From Phytopythium helicoides (lineage: Eukaryota; Oomycota; Peronosporomycetes; Pythiales; Pythiaceae): a DNA stretch of 64,000 nucleotides. The stretch lies in NCBI GenBank assembly GCA_024867545.1, contig JANFNE010000017.1, positions 149,001 through 213,000 of the forward strand. Direction: 5' to 3'. Each line of letters begins with the position of its first letter. Position 1 is the stretch's first letter. Below, in pieces: positions 55,861 to 64,000 of this stretch. Under the pieces are notes generated by a model that worked only from the letters and a program-made list of their open reading frames with translations, made no database searches and was not told the origin of the DNA. The translations under genes were made by a program, and so were the position numbers.

Positions 55861-58197
55861 CTAAATGAGCAGCTCCTCGACGCTGTAGTCGGGCACGCCG
55901 TGAGGCTTCGGCAGCTTTGCGCGTGCTTTGACAAAGTTGCTGAGCACACTGCACACCGATTCGATGCGGTTACATGACCGCAGTTGCGCATCCACGAGGG
56001 CACCAAGACGTTCCATACCCTCAGCAATAGCCTTGTCCTTCCCCGCAGCTAGCACTAGCGACGTCAAATGCGCGTCGATCAACGCAGCAATCCACGAGCA
56101 CAGCTGCTCGCTCGATGGCGCTTGCACGTTCTCGTCCTTCACAAACGAAGCAAATGACGGTGTAATCTCTGTCCTGTCCTCACCTGCCTTGGTGTCAAGG
56201 AGCGAGGTGCCGAACGCGAACTTCTTGCAGATCGTCAACAAGTAAAGCGTCTCGTACAGCTGGAATTCGCGGACGGCATGATGCAAGAACACGCTGTTGG
56301 TGGGTAATGACAGCAACGTCACAATAAAATGCTCCGCCTTCTCGTTTGATGCATCAGTATCAGACTTCGAGCTGGCAGCCTTGCGCTTTTTGGCCTTGGT
56401 AGGAGTAGTCTTTGAGTCTGTTTGGCGAGCATTCAGCTTGATGAAATATCGCAGAAGGCGAACAATCGAGCGCTCGTCAATGTCGGTCAGATCCCTAATC
56501 GCAAGCTGAAGCAGCTCGAGCTGATTGTGGCGCGCGAGCAAAGGTAGCAAGCCAGGCACAGCACGCGCTGAAAGGCGCTTGCTTGAGATGGCTTCACGCA
56601 GTGGAGCCCACAACTCCAGCTCTGGAGACTCGACGGAGCGCTGGGCAACCGCCATAACAACACGGAACGGCAGCTCCTTCTCTCCTGCGTTGGACTTCGC
56701 TTCCTTGAACTTGCTGAGGAACTTGGCCGCCGTCCCTGTCACCTTGGGGTCGGCGAGGTCCGCGACAAGCTGCTGCTCCTTGGCACTCGAGGTCGTTTCA
56801 CACACACTCGCTTTCCATGCTTCCACGTCCGTGACAATCTTGGATTCGCCATCCTTCGATACGTCTCGCCACCACTCCGGAGTCAGTGACTCGGGCATCT
56901 GCGGCGTGGACTGCGCAGAGATGCCGTTCGAGCCCGCTCCGAGAACACTGGAAAGAGTTGAGAACTTGTTCTTGACGTTCACAAGGAACACCGCTCGCTC
57001 ATACACAGCCACCACGAGCTCGCCGAGCGAAGAAGGGTGCAGCGACAGGAGTTTCCCCGTCGTTGACGGCTTGATGGAGGCTTCGGTAGGGTCCTCGGCC
57101 GTAGTTTCGATCGACGTACTCGAGACGTTAACAGCGAACTTGGCGTCCCATCCAGTGAGCTCTCCCGGCTTCTGCGATGATCCGACAACCAGGTAGCTAA
57201 ACGTGGCAACACTGCACGCAGTGAACGCACCAGAAGCAGCCGCGGTCCCGGTCGCCACCTTCCGCTTCTTGTTGGCACTTGGGGCCTCGATGGCAGTGAG
57301 AGACTCGGTGGCCTTGACGAAGAGCGAGAAGCGAGCGCTAGTCGCGTTGCGCACACCAATGCGCAGCGACTCCCACGCTCCCGACGACCAAATAATCGAG
57401 TACGAGTAGGTCTCGGCGAAGAACGCGCACGCCGAGACCGTGTCCGTGGCGTTGCCATCCGGGGAGGCGATCTGGTGACGCAGGCACAGAGAGCTGGTCA
57501 TCGTGCCCGAGCTAAACACGATCTTGCCCTTCCTGCGCGCCTCGCGGGGAACAACGTGGTGCACGACGAGTTCATAGCCCTCGGCCTTCTTCACCACTAG
57601 GGCCAGCAGCAGCTTGCCCTTGCTCGCGTTATGCTGGTGGTCCGAGTGAAGCGCGGCCCAGACGACCGTCGCGCTGTCTTCGTCTGCCTCAACCTCCAGC
57701 TGGGGCTTGAGCTCGTCATCGTACACCGCAAACGACCCGTCCTCAAACACCACGAGCGCCTCGCTCGCCAGCTGCGGGTGCACGAGCAGCGCGAACGCCG
57801 GCGACGCGGTCGAGAGCGCCTCGCGCTTCCACTTGCCGGCCTCCTTGTCCTCGTCGCGCCAGCTCACGATCGCCTGGCCCTGCGCCTTGCCTCTGGAGCC
57901 GCGCACGCCGAACAGCACGCGCGAGATCGGACTGCGCGCCGCGGCCAGCGCCAGCGCCTGCCCCGCGCTCTTGCCGGCGGCGCGGAACGCCCAGTGGTTG
58001 ACGCACTTGCGCGACTGCGAGTCGAGCTCCAGCACCTCGCGCTGCGTCGTCACTAGCACCAGCTTGCTGGTGGCGGCCGAGCAGACGGACGCGTCCACGA
58101 CGGGCGGCGCGCCCGCGTCCTGGCGCCACAGCGCCACGGGCGACTCGAGCTCCATGGCTGGGAGATAACTGCTGCCAGCGGCGCTTGGCGCGCTCAT
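55861..58197 (-). CDS. NOL11-like nucleolar protein
   Basis: An intronless frame of 778 aa. The N-terminal ~430 residues are rich in short beta-strands (VLFGVRGSRG, ALVVFEDGSFAVYDDE, FSYLVVGSSQ, LGELVVAVYERAVFLVNV), as in a degenerate WD40-like propeller. The C-terminal half is alpha-helical (LRYFIKLNARQ, FLHHAVREFQLYETLYLLTICKKF) with a basic nuclear-localisation stretch (TKAKKRKAASSK), ending in VPDYSVEELLI. This layout fits NOL11/t-UTP proteins of the small-subunit processome, which link Pol I transcription to 18S rRNA maturation. The assignment is from pattern only. Another helical-propeller nucleolar factor is possible. Confidence 0.6.
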   Translation of the reverse strand: MSAPSAAGSSYLPAMELESPVALWRQDAGAPPVVDASVCSAATSKLVLVTTQREVLELDSQSRKCVNHWAFRAAGKSAGQALALAAARSPISRVLFGVRGSRGKAQGQAIVSWRDEDKEAGKWKREALSTASPAFALLVHPQLASEALVVFEDGSFAVYDDELKPQLEVEADEDSATVVWAALHSDHQHNASKGKLLLALVVKKAEGYELVVHHVVPREARRKGKIVFSSGTMTSSLCLRHQIASPDGNATDTVSACAFFAETYSYSIIWSSGAWESLRIGVRNATSARFSLFVKATESLTAIEAPSANKKRKVATGTAAASGAFTACSVATFSYLVVGSSQKPGELTGWDAKFAVNVSSTSIETTAEDPTEASIKPSTTGKLLSLHPSSLGELVVAVYERAVFLVNVKNKFSTLSSVLGAGSNGISAQSTPQMPESLTPEWWRDVSKDGESKIVTDVEAWKASVCETTSSAKEQQLVADLADPKVTGTAAKFLSKFKEAKSNAGEKELPFRVVMAVAQRSVESPELELWAPLREAISSKRLSARAVPGLLPLLARHNQLELLQLAIRDLTDIDERSIVRLLRYFIKLNARQTDSKTTPTKAKKRKAASSKSDTDASNEKAEHFIVTLLSLPTNSVFLHHAVREFQLYETLYLLTICKKFAFGTSLLDTKAGEDRTEITPSFASFVKDENVQAPSSEQLCSWIAALIDAHLTSLVLAAGKDKAIAEGMERLGALVDAQLRSCNRIESVCSVLSNFVKARAKLPKPHGVPDYSVEELLI

Positions 58198-58625
58198 GGT
58201 GACTGGCCACGGGTATTTGGCGGGGTTTTGGCCAATGGGGAGGCGGATAATATGGATTTTGACGAATCACAGAACAGAGCCTTCTGTTGAGGAGGGATCT
58301 TTAATAGGAGAGGAACAGTACGGATGTAGCCATGCAAGCGAGCTTGACCACGTTGAAGTCGGCTGGCTCACGCTTGCTGGAGGTGGTGCGATAGGAATTG
58401 ACGCTGCTTTTCCGATGGCTTGAACTCTCCATAATGCTCGGAAGCTGGATTTGTACAGGTGATCCACGAGTTCTTTGACGATGCTGCCTGCAATTATAGG
58501 CTCTCGCATGCTTGGATTGTGCACATGCGATGCTATTCTGAGCTCTGTTTCGCTGGTTGACTTGCGTCCATCTGAATGAATCGGTGTCATTGAGTCGTCT
58601 GTGGTTGCTTCCCTCGCCTATCACC
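58198..58625. promoter_or_regulatory. Divergent promoter of the NOL11-like and CCDC42-like genes
   Basis: About 430 bases between opposed start codons. No specific motif stands out. Confidence 0.45.
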
Positions 58626-59964
58626 ATGGCTGACCGTCGGTCAGCCCACGGCAGTGCCACGGGGGCACCGCTCGGCGATGTCTCGAGCGTGTTCCTCACT
58701 GAAGCCCGACTCGCCAAGTGAGTTTGCAAAATAGCTGGTCTTGACCAGCAACGATAGCTCAGAGGAACTCATGACGTCCCCCGCAGTGATCCTGCGGCGC
58801 TCGCGCAGCTGGCACCCGTGGTGTCGGGCGTCTCGCAGATGGCCCAGTCGACCCTGCTGCTGCGAAAGCGAAAAGAGGCGCGCGAGGTCGACGACGCACT
58901 CGAATTCATGAAGGAGGAGTTCCAGCAGCGCATGGATGCTTGCGAGGCACGGTCCAAGGAACTCGCGCGCAAGCAGCATGAAATGAAGGACCAGGTCGCG
59001 CGATTCGACAAGTTCATCAAGGAGAACGACTCCAAACGGACACGAGCCGAGCTCAAGAGCAAGAGCGAGCACCGCCAGGCTGAGACGAGTGAAGCGCGGC
59101 GAAAGCAGCTAGCCGCACAGCTCGAAAAGGACATGCGTGAACGCGAGGGACTCGAGCGCACGCGTGACACGCTACTCAAGTACCGCCAGTTCCTCGAGGC
59201 GGCCGTCGAGGCGTCCGAGGGAGAGTACGAGGAAGTAGGCGACGTGCTCAACCGCCACGCCACGCTTATTGACGCCAATCGCGACCTGCGGACTCAAGTT
59301 CGCGCCGCAGAAGTGGAGGTTCGTGCCTTCAGCTTGATGGAAGCGATGTGGGGTAGCATGGTAACTGACTGCCTGGCATCCAACGGATGTGTGCGTTGAG
59401 CGCAGACAGATGAGCTCCGACAAAAGATCCGCGCGCTGAAGCTGGAGACGCAGAACCTCGTGCTCGTGCAGAACAGCGGGATCCACGCGCTGCGACAGAA
59501 GCTCGAGGTGCTGCAGGGCGAGGCTCTGCGGTTGGACCTCGATCGCCAGCGTGGCGACCGCGTGGCGAACGACCGCAGTCGCGAGTCGGGCCAGATCGTG
59601 CTGACCGTGACGAATCTCTACAACCGGTGTCGAATCAGCCTAGGCGACAAGCTGCTACCCGCGCTGCGAGAGCAGGACGCAGACGTCGCCACGTACGTGC
59701 ACGGACTGCTCAAGGTCATCGCCTCGCGCATCATCGACCTCGACTACATTGTGAGCAGCTACCACAAGGAGCAGGTGAGATCGGTCGTTCGCTAACCGAG
59801 TCCATCCAACTGACGCTCTATTTCGCTTGCGTTAGAGCGCTTCCAAGGGTACAAATGCGGCCACAACAGGCGATGGCGGCGGCGGCCCCGGAGGCCCCAC
59901 AGGTGCCAACAAGGCCGCTCGAGCAGCGAATGCTGGCAGCAGACTCCCTCCCTTGTCCGCTTGA
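58626..59964 (+). CDS. CCDC42/CFAP73-type flagellar coiled-coil protein
   Basis: Four exons (58626-58717, 58787-59318, 59406-59774, 59836-59964) with 61-87 nt introns give 373 aa. The central DUF4200 coiled coil is typical: LLLRKRKEAREVDDALEF, KEEFQQRMDACEARSKEL, QVARFDKFIKENDSKRTRA and a segment ending KYRQFLEAAVE. A second coiled coil (LRQKIRALKLETQNLVLVQN) and a Gly-rich tail follow. CCDC42 and CFAP73 (MIA2 in Chlamydomonas) act on the flagellum; CFAP73 is part of the MIA complex that regulates inner-arm dynein. It is a flagellar structural or regulatory protein, with the exact orthologue not settled by eye. Confidence 0.85.
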
Positions 59965-60935
59965 CCGACGAACCCGCGCAAACACGACGATGATTGACGC
60001 GCAGATCTCGTTGGATGGCGTCCTTGTCAGCCAGAGAACGCGCGTGAATTTTTGCCCCTGGCGAGCGTTTTCTCGCGCGATTCCGCTCCCCATCCGCCAT
60101 CACATGCCTCGCCACCTGCCGCCGCGTCCAACTCGCTATGTCATGGCCGCCAGGAGAAAAAAAAGCACGCGAAGAAGAGAAAAAGCCCATGTCGTCACCT
60201 CCACGAGATGTTGACCCATGCAGTTGAAGTTCCTCCCCACTTACATGTAGCATGCTCATGTACCAGGTAGTCAGAACATATTTTTTAAAAAACCATTCGC
60301 ACGGCGCGCGTTGATTGGCCAGACGCAGCCGCCCAATCCGCCGCCGCGAGCGCATACAACGTCCAAGAGGAATCTCGGCCCTGCTAAACACGATGGTCCC
60401 CTTTCCGATCGGTTTCGAGAGGGTTCGCGTCGCGCCGCGCCTGTATTTGGAGGAGGGTGGACTACGCCGCCCCCCTCCCCCTCGCGGCTTCCTCCATCCC
60501 AACGTTTTCCCGCAGAGCCTGCGGACGACAGCCTCGCTGGCCGCCAGGGGCGTCGCTCGCTCCTCGCGCCACCTCCGCAGTCCCCGCACGACCCCCCGCG
60601 CTGCCCACCAGCGCCCCGCGCCGTCCGCCGCGTTCTCCCGCGCGGATCCTGAGCCTCCCAGAGAAAAAAGTGCGCCACGCGAGTGACGTGGCAGCGCTCA
60701 GCCGGAGGATCCGTGGTCGCGTGAGTCAGCCGCGCAGCCCTCGAGGTGCGCTCTCTCTCTCTCTTTCTGCGTGAGCGCGGCCTTCCGTCGCCAGGGCGGT
60801 CCCCTCCATCACCGCCTCTCGGCTATTTATACGAGAGCATGCGAGGAGAGGGATGGATGGATTGACGTGTCGTGCTGTGCTGCTTGCAGGATAAGATACG
60901 CCTGGCAGACAAAGCCACAGTCGCCGATTTGCCAG
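59965..60935. other. Intergenic, upstream of the La-related protein gene
   Basis: About 970 bases, GC-rich after 60300, with a CT dinucleotide run near 60745-60765 and a possible TATA-like tatttata at 60823. The LARP frame is open upstream of its ATG to 60771, but that part is not protein-like. No gene seen. Confidence 0.55.
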
Positions 60936-63023
60936 ATGGACCGCACGCGCGCGTCCCCGCCGCAGGATCCCGAAACAGCTGGCGATAAGACGCCGTCGTC
61001 GGTCGTGCTCGGGCTCTCGTCGCTAAGCGCGCCGTTCGCGCCCGAGTCGTTCCTGCAGGCGCCGCCGTCCTCGGCCGCGATCGACTCTTCCTTTGCCGGC
61101 GCAGCCGCAGCCGGCGCGCCAAGCATGGACGACGCGCCCTCGTCCTCGGAGATCGACGTCATGGCGCAGCTCGCCTATTTCAACTCGGTCAGCAGCCGCA
61201 ACCGCTCGTTCTCGGCGCCCATCCCGCCGTCCTCGCTCGGCGCCACGTGGAACGCGTTCGCCGACGACACGTCGGTGCTCGGCGCGCCGCCGCAGCCCGC
61301 GCTCGCGCCACCGCCAGTGCTCAACATGAGGGTCAGCGGCGTCCAGGTCGAGAACGCGGCGGGCGCCATCGGCTCGGCCGTCCCCTCCGCCGCGCAGCAT
61401 CTTCCGGACCTCCACGCGCTCAGCCTCTCGGCCGCGCCGACAGCCTCGGCCGCACCCGGCGAGCCCGAGAACGAGCCGGCCAATGCGCACGCGCAGCTCG
61501 CGCAGGCAGCCTCGGATAAGGCGGCGGCCGACGCCATTGGCGCCCCGCTGCCAGCCACCTTCCTGCGCACGATCTGCGACCAGCTCGAGTTCTACTTCTG
61601 CGACGAAAACCTGCTCGGCGACCTCTTCCTGCTCAAGAACATGAACATGGACGGATACGGTGCGTGCATGGGCTGCGTGAGCTCTGTCGAGTGTGTGTGG
61701 CCATGACTAACATATCATGAATGATCAGTCAAGCTGGACTTGCTGGCTTCCTTCGGCCGCGTCAAGAAACTTACGACCGACATGGAGCAGATCAAGAAGG
61801 CGCTCGAGCTGTCGACCAAGTTGTTGCTCAGCGAGGATGAGACGATGGTGTGCCGCAAAGAGCCACTGTCACCCGACCAGACGTACCACGGCAAGCTGGC
61901 CCGTACCGCTATTGCATACAACCTTCCGGAAGATGCATCTGTCGCGTCGCTGCGCGAGACGTTCCAGGGCTGCGGTGAGATCTCTTACCTGCGTCTTCTC
62001 AAGAAAAACACGACCACGGGTAGGAATGCCGTGCTGAAGCCCCCGATCGCTGCTGGAGAGACGTATGCTATCATCGAGTTTGTCGACGAAGAGATGGCCA
62101 AGCACGCGGTGCTGACACTTTCAGACCAATACAACTGGCGAACAGGCATGCAGGTCGTGCTGTTCGACGGTACCAACTGCGACAAGCTCAAGCAGAAGAT
62201 GTTCCCCGTCGAGATGGGCGGTGGAGGCGACAGTCGTCGCCGCGCCAAGTCGGCGTCCGCCATTTCCCGCCCGCCCGTGCACGTTGAAGCGGTCGGTGAG
62301 GGCCTGGATGACCTGCGCGAAGGCAAGGTTAGCACGGGAGTGGTGTACTCAATCCGTGGTGCGGGTGGTTTGATCACCCCTACGCGTCAGGACTCGGCGT
62401 GCATCTCCTTCCGCCTGATCCCGGACGAAGACGGGAACGTGGATATTCGTCAGGGCGACTACGTGTCGTTCACTGTCGGCAAGAACAAAAAGAGTGGTCG
62501 GAAATACGCGAGCAAGGTCAAGCTCGAGTTCCGCCCGCCGGCTAGTCTCACTGGATCGACGCCGGATACACACAACTCCTCGAACAGCAGCTCAACCGGA
62601 GGAAGTGGGCAGCAGAAGGATTACTTTTCGTCGTCTTCGTCGAGTAGATGGGAGTCTCGCAACCGCGCGGCCACCGTCGGCGGGCCGGCCACGCAGCCGT
62701 ACCGTGCGCGTTCGTCGTCGTCTGGCACGCGCCCGAAGCTGAATTTGTCGTCGCCTCGTTTGAGTCAGTCGCCGCCAATGATCGCAACTCCGAATGGACA
62801 CAGCTCGGGGCTGATGGCTCCGCCCCCGGGACTTCCGGTGACGAGTGGCAGCAACCCGCTGTATCGCCAGGCGCTCGGCCCGGACGGCACGCGCGGATTC
62901 GGCCTCCGCCGCCTGGGTGGCGCGGCTGCTGAACCCGAGATGTTCTCGGAGCCTGCCAAGTTTTCGTTCCCCATGGAGCGCAGACGATCTCGCTCGACCG
63001 GCGGCGCCATGCACCCGTTCTAG
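60936..63023 (+). CDS. La-related protein (LARP6-like) with a cold-shock-like domain
   Basis: Two exons (60936-61659, 61729-63023, a 69-nt intron inside the La motif) give 672 aa. The N-terminal ~200 residues are Ala/Pro/Ser-rich and disordered. The La motif (~205-280) has LRTICDQLEFYFCDENLLGD, FLLKNM and VKLDLLASFGRVKKLT. An RRM follows at ~297-400 (RTAIAYNLPEDASVASLRETF, YAIIEFVDEEMAKHAV). At ~443-510 a small beta-rich unit (GVVYSIRGAGGLITP, ISFRLIP, GDYVSFTVGKNKKSGRKYAS) reads like a cold-shock domain. The tail is Ser/Arg-rich. La-module proteins bind RNA ends or stem-loops and regulate mRNA translation. An added CSD would give a second single-strand RNA-binding surface (inference). Confidence 0.88.
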
Positions 63024-63809
63024 TTAGTCCGAGCGCATGGGCCAGCCTGCCAACTTTTTAGAAGCACTGGCGTGGCCAGAAAAAAAGAGTACTCAGGACC
63101 GCAGACTGTATCGGCGGGGTCATCGCAAGGAAGCGTCGCAATGTGCAGGCGGCTCGTAGCGCTTCAGGTTTTCGACGACGAGCCCATGACGCGCGTCACT
63201 CCGCCAGACGCGAATGTAGTAAGTTGACAAAAAAGCAAAATCCGGCACCACCAGGGAGCCTGCCTGTGGATGAAGAGAAAAATAAACACGAGCAACAAAC
63301 AGAACCAAACCAACCAAACAACGAGAAACTACAGTATCGCATTCGTGGTCTGGTCAAGTTGACCCGGTTGAAGCCCTCTTCAAGTGCACGTAATCCATAA
63401 TTGATTCTCTATTGGTGGTGCTCCAGATCAACCGCACGACGCGCACCTCTTCCGACTCACTTGCTTCCAGTATTGAGTCAAATTTAACTTGTGTCCACTA
63501 TGTCCACACGTGTAGCCCCGAATGGGAGGCTTTCCGGTTGCCAAAAGCGAAAGATTCCGCAGCGAGACAAGCGACAGCAGCAGCGTTAGGCGACGCCACA
63601 GGTACGCGGGCGCGCGCCTCCCCTCCTAGCGCTGGCCCCCGACCATCAGCACGGGCTCGCGCTGCTTGGTGCCGAGTTGCAGGTGCTGACGCGTTCTGTG
63701 CTTCGAGAAACCGCAGGGAGAAGCCACGCACCCCGGCCCTTCTCCGCTATTATTTCCCCCAGCTCTAGTTAGATACCAAACCGAAAGCGAGCGCCTCCCC
63801 CAGACCGAG
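63024..63809. other. Intergenic, upstream of the DDX6-like gene
   Basis: About 790 bases: the LARP 3' flank, an A-rich stretch at 63225-63330 and the promoter of the helicase gene. No gene recognised. Confidence 0.6.
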
Positions 63810-64000
63810 ATGGCGACCAAGAACCAGCAGAACTACGCGGCGCCCAGCGAGGAGGGCGAGGCCGGCGGCAACTGGAAGGCCACGCTGCAGCGGCCGGCCA
63901 AGGACACGCGCGTGCAGACGGAGGACGTGACCAACGTCAAGGGCAACGAGTTCGAGGACTACTTCCTCAAGCGCGAGCTGCTCATGGGCATCTTCGAGAA
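63810..64000 (+). CDS. DDX6/DHH1-type DEAD-box RNA helicase (5' part)
   Basis: The frame starts at ATG 63810 and runs off the end of the window after 63 codons. A disordered N-terminus leads to the family start of the helicase core: [17 protein letters not shown], the conserved block just before the Q motif. That block is characteristic of DHH1/DDX6/Me31B, the P-body helicase that represses translation and promotes decapping. The DEAD core itself lies outside the window. Confidence 0.88.
   Translation, partial: MATKNQQNYAAPSEEGEAGGNWKATLQRPAKDTRVQTEDVTNVKGNEFEDYFLKRELLMGIFE

Overview
The window looks like nuclear DNA of an oomycete (Phytophthora/Pythium-like stramenopile). Reasons: compact intron-bearing genes with 64-102 nt GT..AG introns, GC-rich coding DNA, a GPCR-PIPK fusion kinase (a class best known from Phytophthora), flagellar genes alongside fungus-like wall genes, and a typical oomycete initiator/flanking promoter motif upstream of eEF1B-beta. 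No rRNA, tRNA, CRISPR or prokaryotic operon is seen. No complete transposon is seen, only one fold-back repeat.

Layout. 0-2 kb: the 3' end of an unknown gene and the first of three thaumatin-like, mucin-stalked, single-pass membrane proteins (TLP-TM). 2.9-6.3 kb: GPCR-PIP5-kinase. 7.4-8.6 kb: LRR protein. 9-13.2 kb: two more TLP-TM genes. 14.5-18.4 kb: prefoldin subunit 3 and a WW/IQ/ankyrin protein, 65 nt apart. 19.1-25.5 kb: three tandem SLC45/sucrose-type transporters. 25.6-30.6 kb: eEF2-lysine methyltransferase, NF-YC, 3-hydroxyisobutyrate dehydrogenase and dynein light chain LC1/DNAL1. 30.8-35 kb: a Pol I factor (RRN7/TAF1B-like), eEF1B-beta and a 2-oxoglutarate oxygenase. 35.8-41.8 kb: full-length ABCA transporter. 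41.9-48.3 kb: PIH1D3/DNAAF6, a GNAT acetyltransferase, a MinE homologue and a BRCA1/BARD1-like RING-BRCT protein. 48.6-53.8 kb: two paralogues that join a thaumatin-like domain to a TOS1-type wall domain. 55.8-64 kb: a NOL11-like protein, a CCDC42/CFAP73-like flagellar coiled coil, a La-related protein with a cold-shock-like domain, and the start of a DDX6/DHH1 helicase.

Themes. (1) Five genes share the same secreted thaumatin-like module. Three are membrane-anchored with a conserved cytoplasmic tail, which suggests surface sensors. Two carry a TOS1 domain with a GH16-like ExDxxE motif, which suggests wall enzymes. (2) Three axonemal genes (DNAL1, DNAAF6, CCDC42/CFAP73) fit a zoospore-forming organism. 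(3) A MinE homologue points to a retained bacterial-type mitochondrial division system. (4) Pol I transcription and ribosome-biogenesis genes (RRN7-like, NOL11-like) and translation genes make up the housekeeping background.

Quality caveat. Four otherwise well-conserved genes carry ten single-base frame breaks in total: transporter copy 1, the RRN7-like gene, ABCA, and TLP-TOS1 copy 1. They are either assembly errors or recent pseudogenisation, which the sequence alone cannot separate. Exon coordinates were derived by hand from splice consensus, reading frame and family resemblance. No database search was run.
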